This document shows, piece after piece, positions 1 through 7,477 of a stretch of 64,000 nt of DNA; position 1 is the first letter of the stretch, and each line of letters opens with the position of its first letter. Origin of the DNA: JAOUEA01 sp963719165 (GTDB lineage: Bacteria > Actinomycetota > UBA4738 > HRBIN12). The stretch spans positions 2,480,001-2,544,000 of the forward strand of contig CAVRAV010000001.1 in assembly GCA_963719165.1 (NCBI GenBank). The letters are read 5' to 3'. The notes below the pieces were generated by a model that was given only the letters and a program-made list of their open reading frames with translations, did not search any database and had not been told where the DNA came from. A program made the position numbers and the translations under genes.

Positions 1-130
1 TGCCCAGGATCACCGGGACGAGCCCGGCGCCGAGCGTTCGGGGGCGCGCCCCGCGCCACCAGTCGCCGGCCGATCCCCGGCGCTCGCGCCCGGACGTTCC
101 CTGCCCTCGGGCGGAGGGACCCTCGCTCAC
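1..130 (-). CDS. menA: MenA, 1,4-dihydroxy-2-naphthoate polyprenyltransferase, N-terminal fragment
   Basis: Only the first 43 codons are present; the gene continues off the left edge. It begins at a GTG that overlaps the menB stop codon in a GTGA junction. After a basic, low-complexity leader the protein reads DWWRGARPRTLGAGLVPVIL, which matches the start of the UbiA-family MenA, where the WW.GARPRTL segment leads into the first membrane helix. MenA attaches the isoprenoid tail to 1,4-dihydroxy-2-naphthoate at the membrane to give demethylmenaquinone. The overlap with menB supports cotranscription and the assignment. The active-site Asp-rich motifs lie outside the window, so the call rests on the N-terminus and context. 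Confidence 0.75.
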   Translation of the reverse strand, partial: MSEGPSARGQGTSGRERRGSAGDWWRGARPRTLGAGLVPVILG

Positions 131-951
131 GGGCGCCGAGGGAAGCGCGTGAAGTCGGGCCGGCGCTTCTCCTGGAACGCGTCGCGGCCCTCCTGGGCCT
201 CCTCGCTCATGTAGTAGAGCAAGGTGGCGTCGCCCGCGAGTTGCTGGACGCCCGCGAGCCCGTCCGTGCCGGCGTTCGCGCCCGCCTTCAGCAGGCGCAG
301 CGCAAGGGGCGAGAACCCGAGCATCTCTCGGCACCACCGCACGGTCTCCTCCTCGAGCTCCTCCAGGGGGACGACGGCGTTCACGAGACCCCAATCGAGG
401 GCGGTCGCAGCGTCGTACTGGCGGCAGAGCAACCAGACCTCTTTCGCGCGCTTCTCGCCGATCTGGCGCGCGAGCAGGTTGATCCCGTACCCGGCGTCGA
501 ACGACCCCACGCGGGGGCCGGTCTGTCCGAAGCGCGCGTTCTCGGCGGCGATCGTGAGGTCGCAGCACAGATGCAGGACGTGGCCGCCGCCGATCGCGTA
601 GCCCGCGACCATCGCCACGACCGGTTTCGGGCACCGCCTGATCTGCACCTGCAGGTCGAGCACGTTGAGGCGGCCGACCCCGCGCTCGTCGACGTAGCCG
701 TCGTCGCCCCGGATCTTCTGGTCTCCGCCGCTCGAGAAGGCATCGGTGCCCTCGCCCGTGAGGATGATGACGCCCACAGCCGGGTCGTCGCGCGCGACGT
801 CGAAGGCCTGGATCAGCTCGCGCGTGGTCCGGGGGCGGAAGGCGTTGCGGACCTCGGGCCGATCGATGGTGATCTTGGCGACGCCCTCGGCGGTCTCGTA
901 GCGGATGTCGTCGTACGTGCCTGACGGGGTCCAATCCATGGGACCGCTCAC
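127..951 (-). CDS. menB: MenB, 1,4-dihydroxy-2-naphthoyl-CoA synthase
   Basis: A crotonase-fold enzyme that closes the second ring of o-succinylbenzoyl-CoA to give dihydroxynaphthoyl-CoA in menaquinone synthesis. Family signatures are clear: ITIDRPEVRNAFRP near residue 30, SSGGDQKIRGDDGY near 75, the oxyanion-hole segment AMVAGYAIGGGHVLH near 115, FGQTGPRVGSFDAGYG near 145, and the C-terminal RRPDFTRFPRRP. Length (274 aa) is typical. GTG at 951 is taken as start; an in-frame ATG at 939 (MDWTPSG) is equally possible and has a GGGAG 11 nt upstream. It overlaps menA by four bases and faces away from the secreted hydrolase at 1058. Confidence 0.95.
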   Translation of the reverse strand: MSGPMDWTPSGTYDDIRYETAEGVAKITIDRPEVRNAFRPRTTRELIQAFDVARDDPAVGVIILTGEGTDAFSSGGDQKIRGDDGYVDERGVGRLNVLDLQVQIRRCPKPVVAMVAGYAIGGGHVLHLCCDLTIAAENARFGQTGPRVGSFDAGYGINLLARQIGEKRAKEVWLLCRQYDAATALDWGLVNAVVPLEELEEETVRWCREMLGFSPLALRLLKAGANAGTDGLAGVQQLAGDATLLYYMSEEAQEGRDAFQEKRRPDFTRFPRRP

Positions 952-1043
952 TCCCAGAGTTTCAGCTCGGATGGTCGGTGTTCAGCCTACCGGACGCGCC
1001 CGTGACGCCCGACCGTGCCTATCGGGTGGTGACGATCGCGTGC

Positions 1044-1049
1044 TACCGT
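1044..1049 (+). promoter_or_regulatory. Leaderless-type -10 hexamer TACCGT
   Basis: TACCGT ends 8 nt before the ATG at 1058, and no Shine-Dalgarno sequence lies between. The spacing fits transcription starting at or next to the start codon. Confidence 0.5.
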
Positions 1050-1057
1050 CGGCCGCG

Positions 1058-2599
1058 ATGGCTGCCTCCCGCGTTCGCCCGCATGCTCGGCTCGCTCGGG
1101 CGGCGACGGCACTCACCCTGATCTTGTCGGTCGCGCTCGTCCCCGCCGCGGCGCGCGCCCAGCGACGCGCGCCCTCCCCGCCCGTCAGCCTGCGATTCAT
1201 GACGTTCAACATCGAGTACGGCGGCACGGTCATCGACTTCGAGCAGATCGTGAAGGGAGTCGTGCGGGCCCACGCGGACGTGGTGGGCGTGAACGAGGCC
1301 TACTCGCACCTGCGACGGTTGGCGAAGGAGGCCGGATACCCCTACGCGAACACTCGCCTCGACGTGATCTCGCGATATCCGCTCATCGATCCCCCGGGCG
1401 GCAACGGGCGTTACCTGTTCGTGCAGACGGCGCCGGGCAACGTGGTGGCCGTGGCGAACATCCACCTGTCGTCGTCCGAGTACGGGCCACGGCGCCTCCT
1501 CGACGGGTGGAGCCGCCGCCGGGTCCTTCGCAAGGAGCGAGCGCTGCGACTCCCGGGCATCCGGCCCTTCGTGCGTGCGCTGACGCCCGTCGCGACGGCC
1601 GGGATCCCCTCCGTCGTCATGGGCGACTTCAACGCTCCCTCGATGCAGGACTACACGGCGGCCACCGTCGGCGCGCGACCGCAGAACCGGTTCCCCATGA
1701 GGTGGCCGGTGTCCGCCTACCTCCTCGGCCACGGCTACGCCGACAGCTACCGCCAGGTGTATCCGAACCCGCTCGCGCGACCGGGCCTGACGTGGCCCTC
1801 CGGCCGTCCGCGGTCGGCCACCAGCTGGAACCCGCGCCGCGACGCGCCGCGGGATCGGATCGACCAGATCTGGATGACCGGGCCGGCGAGCGCCACCGCG
1901 AGCGAGATCGTCGGCGAGCGGGGCGGACCCGAGGTCGACATCGGCGTCCGGCCGTGGGGGAGCGACCATCGTGCCGTCGTCTCCACGCTGGACGTGACCC
2001 CGGCGACGCCGCCCGTCATGGTGGCGTCGTCCCGTCGCCTCGTCGGCATAGGCACGGACCTCACGATCACGTACCACGCGCCCGGCGCCGCGGGGGAACA
2101 GGTCGTGGTCGTTCCCCGGGGCGGGGACCCGGCAACGGACGCCCTGGAGACCGTCCCGACGCCCGGCGGCCAGCCGGTCGACGGCACGGTGCTCCTGCCC
2201 ACGTCGCCCCTGGCCGCCGGGGCCTACGACGCCGTGCTCGCAGACGCGGCCGACGCCGCGCTGTCGCGGACCGCGTTCTGGACCAGAACCCCCGGGTCGC
2301 CGCCCGTGCTCACCACGGCGAAGCATCGCTTCGCCGTCGGGGCGCCGCTCCGCTTCTCTTGGACCCAGGCCCCGGGCAACCGGTTCGACTGGGTGGGCGT
2401 GTACGCGCGCGACGCGAACCCCGCCGTCGCCTCCTACGCGGGCTACGTCTACACGCGGGCAACGGTGGCCGGATCGGCGGTCTTCGACCGGCGCGCGGAC
2501 CATCGCTGGCCGCTGCCGCGGGGGCGGTACACGGCCTACTACCTCACGAACGACAGCTACCGACCCGTGGCCTCGGTCGACTTCGCGGTGCGAGGGTGA
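1058..2599 (+). CDS. Secreted endonuclease/exonuclease/phosphatase-family protein
   Basis: The chosen ATG gives a Sec signal peptide (basic MAASRVRPHARLAR, hydrophobic core, AARA-Q cleavage site near residue 34). In-frame codons upstream to 905 have no plausible start. The mature N-terminal domain (about residues 45-320) is an EEP fold with its metal and catalytic residues visible: FNIEYG (Glu), VMGDFNAPS (Asp/Asn), DRIDQIWM and the terminal GSDHRAVV (Asp/His). A C-terminal region of about 180 residues looks like one or two beta-sandwich domains, with WVGVYARD and YTAYYLTNDSYRP. It probably hydrolyses phosphodiester or phosphomonoester bonds outside the membrane; the substrate (nucleic acid, sugar phosphate or lipid) cannot be told. 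It interrupts the menaquinone genes and is not obviously related to them. Confidence 0.75.
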   Translation: MAASRVRPHARLARAATALTLILSVALVPAAARAQRRAPSPPVSLRFMTFNIEYGGTVIDFEQIVKGVVRAHADVVGVNEAYSHLRRLAKEAGYPYANTRLDVISRYPLIDPPGGNGRYLFVQTAPGNVVAVANIHLSSSEYGPRRLLDGWSRRRVLRKERALRLPGIRPFVRALTPVATAGIPSVVMGDFNAPSMQDYTAATVGARPQNRFPMRWPVSAYLLGHGYADSYRQVYPNPLARPGLTWPSGRPRSATSWNPRRDAPRDRIDQIWMTGPASATASEIVGERGGPEVDIGVRPWGSDHRAVVSTLDVTPATPPVMVASSRRLVGIGTDLTITYHAPGAAGEQVVVVPRGGDPATDALETVPTPGGQPVDGTVLLPTSPLAAGAYDAVLADAADAALSRTAFWTRTPGSPPVLTTAKHRFAVGAPLRFSWTQAPGNRFDWVGVYARDANPAVASYAGYVYTRATVAGSAVFDRRADHRWPLPRGRYTAYYLTNDSYRPVASVDFAVRG

Positions 2600-2613
2600 G
2601 GGCCACGGCGCGC

Positions 2614-2619
2614 TAGCCT
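2614..2619 (+). promoter_or_regulatory. Leaderless-type -10 hexamer TAGCCT
   Basis: TAGCCT ends 7 nt before the menE ATG, with no ribosome-binding site in between. Confidence 0.5.
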
Positions 2620-2626
2620 TTCGGCG

Positions 2627-3805
2627 ATGCGCGTCCCCGATCATCGAACCGGCGGTCCGGGCGAGCTCGTGGCCATCGACCTTCCCCCCGGCGAGGCCTG
2701 GCTCGAGATCGTCGGCGACCTCTGGTGGCGAGGCGTGCCGTTCTTGCCGGTGGACGTCCGCCTCGCCAGGCAGGAACGCCGCGCCATCCTGGAACGGGCG
2801 CAGCCCACCACCGTGATGGAGCGGTTGGGGGAGACCGCGTACCCGGGGCGGCGGGTAGCGGCCGAGGTGGCCGTCGTGGTGGCGACGTCGGGAACGGGCG
2901 GTGTCCCTCGGCTCGCGGAGCTGTCGCGGGCGGCCGTGACCGAGGCGGTGCAGGGCTCGGCGATCGCGCTCGGCGCGGACGAGGCCACGCCGTGGATCGC
3001 CTGCTTGACGCCGGCCCACGTCGGAGGGCTCCTGGTCTTGCTCCGCGGCGCCATCTTGGGGGCGCCCGTGATCGTGCACGAGCGATTCGACCCCGAGGGC
3101 GTGGCCGAGAGCGCCAGGGGGGGCGCGTTCGTCTCCCTCGTCCCGGCCATGGTGCGGCGGATGCTCGAGGCCGGCGTCGCCATGAACGAGCTGACGCTGC
3201 TCGTGGGCGGGGCGGCGTTGGATGCGGGCGTCGCGGCGGCCGCGCGTGCACGTGGCGCGCGCGTGGTCACGACGTACGGCATGACGGAGATGTGCGGCGG
3301 CGTGGTCTACGACGGGAGCCCGTTCGGGAACACCCGGATCCGGCTCGACCCCGAGGGGGGGATCGAGCTCCGCGGTCCCACGATGATGGAGGGCTACTGC
3401 GGAGACCCCGCCGCGACGGGGGCGGCCTTCACGACGGACGGGTGGCTGCGCACCGGAGATCGGGGTGCGTTCGCGGGCGACGGTCGGCTCGAGGTTCTTG
3501 GCAGAGCGGACGACCTGATCCGATCCGGCGGGGAGGCGATCTGGCCCGAGGAGGTCGAACGCGCGCTGCTGGACCACCCCAAGGTGCGCGACATCGCGGT
3601 CGCGGGTCGCCCGCACGCCGACTGGGGATGGGAGGTGGTGGCCTACGTCGTCCCGGCGGTCATCGACGATCCACCGGGGATCGACGAGTTGCGCGCCTGG
3701 GCGTCGGAGCGGATCGCGCGTTTCAAGGCGCCGCGCGCGGTCGTGCTGGTGCCCGAGATCCCCAGGACCTCCTCGGGCAAGGTGCGCCGAACGGCCCTGG
3801 GCTGA
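2627..3805 (+). CDS. menE: MenE, o-succinylbenzoate-CoA ligase
   Basis: An ANL-superfamily adenylating enzyme that activates o-succinylbenzoate to its CoA thioester, the substrate of MenB. Visible motifs are the P-loop-like VVVATSGTGGVPRLAELS (near residue 85), TYGMTEMCGG (A5-type, near 217), LRTGDRGAF, GRADDLIRSGGEAIWPEEVE at the hinge, and the C-terminal catalytic lysine segment PRTSSGKVRRTALG. At 392 aa it is short for ANL enzymes but within the range of compact MenE proteins. The start follows a leaderless-type -10 by 7 nt. Proximity to menA/menB supports MenE over a generic acyl-CoA ligase; motifs alone would not exclude another small aromatic or fatty acid substrate. Confidence 0.85.
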   Translation: MRVPDHRTGGPGELVAIDLPPGEAWLEIVGDLWWRGVPFLPVDVRLARQERRAILERAQPTTVMERLGETAYPGRRVAAEVAVVVATSGTGGVPRLAELSRAAVTEAVQGSAIALGADEATPWIACLTPAHVGGLLVLLRGAILGAPVIVHERFDPEGVAESARGGAFVSLVPAMVRRMLEAGVAMNELTLLVGGAALDAGVAAAARARGARVVTTYGMTEMCGGVVYDGSPFGNTRIRLDPEGGIELRGPTMMEGYCGDPAATGAAFTTDGWLRTGDRGAFAGDGRLEVLGRADDLIRSGGEAIWPEEVERALLDHPKVRDIAVAGRPHADWGWEVVAYVVPAVIDDPPGIDELRAWASERIARFKAPRAVVLVPEIPRTSSGKVRRTALG

Positions 3806-3810
3806 CGCGC

Positions 3811-4056
3811 TCAGCCCAGGTCGTGGATGAGCTCGGCGATCCGCGCCTTCGCCTCGGCGAACGTCAGCTCGGTCGGGGCTCCAGGTCGGCCCGACCGACG
3901 GAGCAGGTGGTTCAGGTGCTCGGCCTGATCGGGCGTCATGGGGGCGTCGGCGGCCGCGCCATGTGCGCCCCCCGGCAGCGACGCCAATGCCTCTCCCGCG
4001 GGCTCACCGAGTCGGTCGGAGAAGGCGAGCAAGTCGAAGGCGGGTTCGGATCCCAT
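3811..4056 (-). CDS. Small DUF3072-like protein
   Basis: An 81-aa acidic protein convergent with menE, five bases beyond its stop. The second half, DAPMTPDQAEHLNHLLRR then LTFAEAKARIAELIHDLG, resembles the DUF3072 domain found in small actinobacterial proteins: a PMT.xQ..L helix, then a short SAP-like helix pair with an EAxxRI core. The N-terminal 35 residues (MGSEPAFDLLAFSDRLG) are extra. Function unknown; no membrane segment or signal peptide. It lies about 50 bp past a strong terminator for the upstream response regulator, so it is probably a separate unit. Confidence 0.6.
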   Translation of the reverse strand: MGSEPAFDLLAFSDRLGEPAGEALASLPGGAHGAAADAPMTPDQAEHLNHLLRRSGRPGAPTELTFAEAKARIAELIHDLG

Positions 4057-4106
4057 GGTTGATCATCGGTTCCGCGGACCCCGGGGTTGACCGCTTCACG
4101 CAAGGA

Positions 4107-4143
4107 AAGAGCCCGAGTCCGGGAGGGGTGGACTCGGGCTCTT
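4107..4143 (-). terminator. Intrinsic terminator, 14-bp perfect stem
   Basis: AAGAGCCCGAGTCC (4107-4120) pairs perfectly with GGACTCGGGCTCTT (4130-4143) across a 9-nt loop. Read on the minus strand, the stem is followed by a T-rich TTTCCTTG, so it should end transcription from the two-component operon at 4.3-6.5 kb. The plus-strand tail is not U-rich. Confidence 0.8.
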
Positions 4144-4243
4144 CGCTTGGCCGGAGCCCCCGAGGGGGTGGGGTCTCCGACGGTGGATCGTCGCCGGGCG
4201 GGTCGCCGAGGGGGTGGTGTCCCGCCTGTCTTGGGGAGGTAAC

Positions 4244-4308
4244 GGCATCCGGGCTTCGTGGCTGCATACCCGCTCTCGGGTAAGTCCACGGAAACGACGG
4301 GCGATGCC
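4244..4308. other. Nested inverted-repeat element, possible structured RNA
   Basis: Three nested stems share one axis: GGCATC (4244-4249) with GATGCC (4303-4308); TTCGTGG (4255-4261) with CCACGGAA (4286-4293, one bulge); and TACCCG (4267-4272) with CGGGTA (4277-4282) around a CTCT tetraloop. The element starts five bases after the response-regulator stop codon (minus strand) and precedes the terminator at 4107-4143. I could not match it to a known riboswitch class. It could be a 3'-UTR structure, a processed small RNA or a protein-binding DNA palindrome. Confidence 0.5.
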
Positions 4309-4312
4309 TCGC

Positions 4313-4990
4313 TCAAACCGTGATCGCGCCGTGCTTCACGGCGAAGGCGACCGCCTCGAGCTTCGAGTGCACCCGCAGCTTCCCGAGGATGTTGCGCACG
4401 TGGGTTTGCACGGTCTGCGGGCTGATGAAGAGCTTCGAGGCGATGTCGTCGTTGCGCATGCCCTCGGCCAGCAGCTGCAGGATCTCTCGCTCCCGGTCGG
4501 TCAGGTCGTTCAGGAGCAGCTGCGCGTCCCGCTGTTCCGCCCGCTCGCGGGCGACCTGTGCGAGCAGGCGCGTGAGCGTGCCGGGATCGATCAGGACCTC
4601 GCCGTCGGCCGCCGCCTTCGCGGCCGAGAGCAGCTCCTCCGCCGCCTCGTCCTTGCCGAGGAACCCCGAGGCGCCCGCCTCCACGGCCTCGACCATGAGC
4701 CGGTCGTCGTCGTGCGCGGTCATGATCACGACCTTGGTGGAGGGAGAGACCTCCTTGATCTTGCGGGTGGCGTCGATGCCCGACATCCCGCCACCCTTGA
4801 ACATGATGTCCATGAGCACGACGTCGGGAAGATGTTCGGTGGACAGCTCGATCGCCGTCTCCGGGTCGTGCACCGGGGCCGTAACCAGCTGCAACGTCTC
4901 GTCCAAGCCCACGACGGTGGCGAGGGCATCGGTGAGGATCTTGTGGTCGTCGCAGATCAACAGCGTGACGCGGCGTGCTTTGTCTCCCAC
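4313..4990 (-). CDS. NarL/FixJ-family response regulator
   Basis: A two-domain DNA-binding response regulator. The receiver domain shows the acidic pair in LLICDDHKIL, the phosphoacceptor Asp in VVLMDIMF (about residue 61), the switch residue in VVIMTAHDDD and the conserved Lys in FLGKDEAAEE. The C-terminal LuxR-type helix-turn-helix is LTDREREILQLLAEGMRNDD followed by SPQTVQTHVRNIL. GTG at 4990 is chosen because it lies 4 nt after the stop of the upstream histidine kinase; an earlier start at 5047 would overlap the kinase. The kinase just upstream is the obvious partner. Targets are unknown; they may include its own operon. Confidence 0.9.
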   Translation of the reverse strand: MGDKARRVTLLICDDHKILTDALATVVGLDETLQLVTAPVHDPETAIELSTEHLPDVVLMDIMFKGGGMSGIDATRKIKEVSPSTKVVIMTAHDDDRLMVEAVEAGASGFLGKDEAAEELLSAAKAAADGEVLIDPGTLTRLLAQVARERAEQRDAQLLLNDLTDREREILQLLAEGMRNDDIASKLFISPQTVQTHVRNILGKLRVHSKLEAVAFAVKHGAITV

Positions 4991-4994
4991 CCGC

Positions 4995-6548
4995 CTACCC
5001 CTCAGCCGGGAGCCGAACGCGGAGCATCGTACCGCCGTCCGGCCCACCCTCTACGGATATCTCCCCCGAGTGTTCGGCAACCAGACCCCTGCAGATGAAG
5101 AGCCCGAGCCCGGTTCCCGGCCGTTCCTCGTAGCCGGGAGGGCGCCAGTTGGGGAACTTCTCGAACACGTGTTCGCGCTCGCCGGCCGGGATCCCCGCGC
5201 CGTGGTCGGCGATCTCGACCACGGCAACCCGCCCGTCGCGGTAGGCACGAACCCGGATGCTGTTCCCCGGTGGGGAGTATTTCGCGGCGTTGTCCACCAG
5301 CTGACGGATGACCTCGGCCAGGCGGGCGCGGTCGGCGTTCACCACGACCCCGGCATCTGCGTTCACATCGACGCGGCCCTCCGCCGCGTCCGCCGCATCG
5401 ACGCCGGCCCGCACGACCGCCTCGAGATCCTGAGGCATCAGGGTCAGCTGCAGCGACCCGGCGTCGATCTTCAGCGCGAGCGACATCTGGTCCACGGTGC
5501 CCATCAAGCGCCGTGATTCTTGCTCGATCATGCCGAGGAACTCCCTGCGCTCGTCGTCGGAGAGCCGGTCGTAGTTCGCGAGGGACGTGCCGGCGATGCC
5601 TCGCACGGTCGCGGCCGGCCCGCGGACCTCGTGCGCGATCATGGACGCGATCTCGGCCCGCCCGCCCAGCACTTCCTCCGCCTTGTCGGTGATCCGTCGC
5701 TGACGCGATGCGGCGGTGCGCTGGTCGACGAGCAGGCCCACGAACACAAGGGCGGGGATCACCACGCCGAGCAGGTCTCCGGGCTGAACGAACAGCGTCC
5801 CCGTGGTGGGGTGAATGGCCACGACGATCGCGAGGCACGCGGCGAGCAGATAGGCGACGGTGAGCCAGGCGCGAGAGGGACGAACGCCGAAGCGCGCGCC
5901 CCAGGTCCGCGCGGCGGCCAGCGCGGCCAGTCCCGTGACCGTCAGGGCGAACACCCACCCGAGGATCCCCAGATCGACCGGCGCGATCGTCCGGGCGAAC
6001 CTGCCACCGGCCGCCCGCAGAGCGAGCCACAGGAGCAGCAGGTCCGCGGCCCCCAGCATCGCGATGCTCCCCCCCAGCACGGTGAGCGGGGAAACCGGCG
6101 CCCGGCCCCGCCGGTCTTCCCACGGCGAGCCAAGCACGAGGAGTGAGCACGCGAGGATCCATCCCACCTGCCACGCGTACACGCCGGCGGCGCCCGTCGC
6201 TCCGTTCACGCGCACGCCGACTCGCGCGATCTCGGGGACCTGGTCGCCGCTCACGATCCCGAAGAAGCCGAGCCGGTCGTTCGCGAGCGGCCAGCCCACC
6301 CCGAAGAGCGCTCCCTGGACGGCGAGAACGGCGAACGCCGCCGCCACGAAGAGATCACGAGGGTCTCGGCCTTCCCGATAGCGCGTCCACGACAGGGCCG
6401 CCACCGCGAGGCATCCGGTCGCGGCCGCGCCCGCGACCGCGAGCGTCGTGAAGTCGCTCCTGCCGGGGACGCTCGCCAGGGCTGTGAACACGGCGGCCCC
6501 GGCCACAAGGGCCGCGAAGGATGCCCAGCGGCCGCGGGTGGGTCCCAT
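4995..6548 (-). CDS. Membrane histidine kinase, multi-TM sensor
   Basis: The N-terminal half (about residues 1-270) is a run of roughly eight or nine hydrophobic helices with short loops, so sensing is probably within or near the membrane. The cytoplasmic part has a HisKA H-box (MIAHEVRGPAATVRG, phosphoacceptor His), an N-box (IRQLVDNAAKYSPPGN), a G1 box (VEIADHGAGIP), an F-box (VFEKFPNW) and a G2 box (PGTGLGLFICRGL). All residues needed for autophosphorylation are present. The ATG at 6548 sits 7 nt after a TACACT hexamer; upstream in-frame codons would run into panB. It pairs with the NarL-type regulator downstream, an unusual match because HisKA kinases more often partner OmpR-type regulators. 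Confidence 0.9.
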   Translation of the reverse strand: MGPTRGRWASFAALVAGAAVFTALASVPGRSDFTTLAVAGAAATGCLAVAALSWTRYREGRDPRDLFVAAAFAVLAVQGALFGVGWPLANDRLGFFGIVSGDQVPEIARVGVRVNGATGAAGVYAWQVGWILACSLLVLGSPWEDRRGRAPVSPLTVLGGSIAMLGAADLLLLWLALRAAGGRFARTIAPVDLGILGWVFALTVTGLAALAAARTWGARFGVRPSRAWLTVAYLLAACLAIVVAIHPTTGTLFVQPGDLLGVVIPALVFVGLLVDQRTAASRQRRITDKAEEVLGGRAEIASMIAHEVRGPAATVRGIAGTSLANYDRLSDDERREFLGMIEQESRRLMGTVDQMSLALKIDAGSLQLTLMPQDLEAVVRAGVDAADAAEGRVDVNADAGVVVNADRARLAEVIRQLVDNAAKYSPPGNSIRVRAYRDGRVAVVEIADHGAGIPAGEREHVFEKFPNWRPPGYEERPGTGLGLFICRGLVAEHSGEISVEGGPDGGTMLRVRLPAEG

Positions 6549-6555
6549 ACGCGCG

Positions 6556-6561
6556 AGTGTA
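6556..6561 (-). promoter_or_regulatory. Leaderless-type -10 hexamer TACACT (minus strand)
   Basis: TACACT on the minus strand ends 7 nt before the kinase ATG at 6548. It lies in the 55-bp gap after panB, so the two-component pair may have its own promoter. Confidence 0.5.
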
Positions 6562-6603
6562 GGGCCGGCCCGTCCGCCTCCCGGGATTTGCTCGTGCGAC
6601 GCG

Positions 6604-7389
6604 CTACCGGTAGCTGTGGTCGTCGTCCGGGAACGTTCCGGCCGCCACATCGTCGCTGAACGACCGAGCGGCATCGGTCATCACCGCGCGTAGGTTCGCG
6701 TAAGCCTTCGCGAGCCGCGGCGGACGCTCCGTGAGCCCGAGGAGGTCGTTGATGACCAGGACCTGCGCGTCGCACGCCGGGCCCGCTCCGATCCCGATCG
6801 TGGGGATCTGCACCGAGGCAGAGATTTCCCCCGCCAGCTCCGAGGGCATCGCCTCGAGCACGATCGAGAAGGAGCCCGCCTTCTCGAGCTGCTGCGCCTG
6901 TTCGAGCACGCCCTGCGCGGCCTCGCCTCGCCCCTGGACGCGATACCCACCCAGCCCGTGCACCGACTGCGGTGTGAGGCCGACGTGCGCCATCACGGGG
7001 ATGCCGATCTCCACGAGCCGATGCACGAGGTCGATCTGTGGGCCCTCGAGCTTCACCGCATGCGCGCCGCCCTCCTTGATCATGCGCCCGGCGTTGCGCA
7101 CGCCGTCCTCCAAGGATGCCTGGTAGGACATGAACGGGAGGTCGGCCACGACCAGGGCATGGGACGCGCCTCGCGCCACGGCCTTCACGTGGTGCAGCAT
7201 CTCGTCCATGGTCACGGGAAGCTCGTTCGGGTAGCCCAAGACGTTGCGCCCGACCGAGTCGCCCACGAGCAGCACGGGGATCCCGGCGGCGTCGAGGATC
7301 CGTGCGGTGGGGTGGTCGTAGGCGGTCAGCATGGCGAAGCGCCGGCCCTCCGCCTTCCAAGCTCGCAGGTCGTGGATCGAAACGGTCAT
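6604..7389 (-). CDS. panB: PanB, 3-methyl-2-oxobutanoate hydroxymethyltransferase
   Basis: Transfers a one-carbon unit from methylenetetrahydrofolate to 2-oxoisovalerate, giving ketopantoate, the first committed step of pantothenate and CoA synthesis. Family landmarks are FAMLTAYDHPTARILDAAGI, VLLVGDSVGRNVLGY (metal-binding Asp), LVVADLPFMSYQ, VKLEGP (catalytic Glu region), VMAHVGLTPQSVHGLGGYRV and IGIGAGPACDAQVLVINDLLGL. The length, 261 aa, is normal. The ATG at 7389 has an AGGAGGCG ribosome-binding site. It diverges from the LacI-type gene across 88 bp. No panC or panD is seen nearby. Confidence 0.96.
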   Translation of the reverse strand: MTVSIHDLRAWKAEGRRFAMLTAYDHPTARILDAAGIPVLLVGDSVGRNVLGYPNELPVTMDEMLHHVKAVARGASHALVVADLPFMSYQASLEDGVRNAGRMIKEGGAHAVKLEGPQIDLVHRLVEIGIPVMAHVGLTPQSVHGLGGYRVQGRGEAAQGVLEQAQQLEKAGSFSIVLEAMPSELAGEISASVQIPTIGIGAGPACDAQVLVINDLLGLTERPPRLAKAYANLRAVMTDAARSFSDDVAAGTFPDDDHSYR

Positions 7390-7463
7390 CGCTCGCGCCT
7401 CCTAAGAAGTGCACGGCCTGTTCGTCACCGGGAGTCTACCCCCGTGCTCGGAAACGATATGGG

Positions 7464-7469
7464 TATGCT
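7464..7469 (+). promoter_or_regulatory. Leaderless-type -10 hexamer TATGCT
   Basis: TATGCT ends 8 nt before the ATG of the LacI-family gene at 7478. Confidence 0.5.
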
Positions 7470-7477
7470 GCGCCGCG

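Noticed and set aside
1043..3616. 857-aa minus-strand ORF opposite the EEP hydrolase and menE
   Set aside because: Arg/His/Pro-rich shadow of high-GC codons; the plus strand carries clear family motifs.
4244..4308. c-di-GMP (GEMM) or c-di-AMP riboswitch
   Set aside because: The conserved GGGCAAACC/GACGCAAAGCC or ydaO core sequences are absent; position is 3' of a gene, not 5'.
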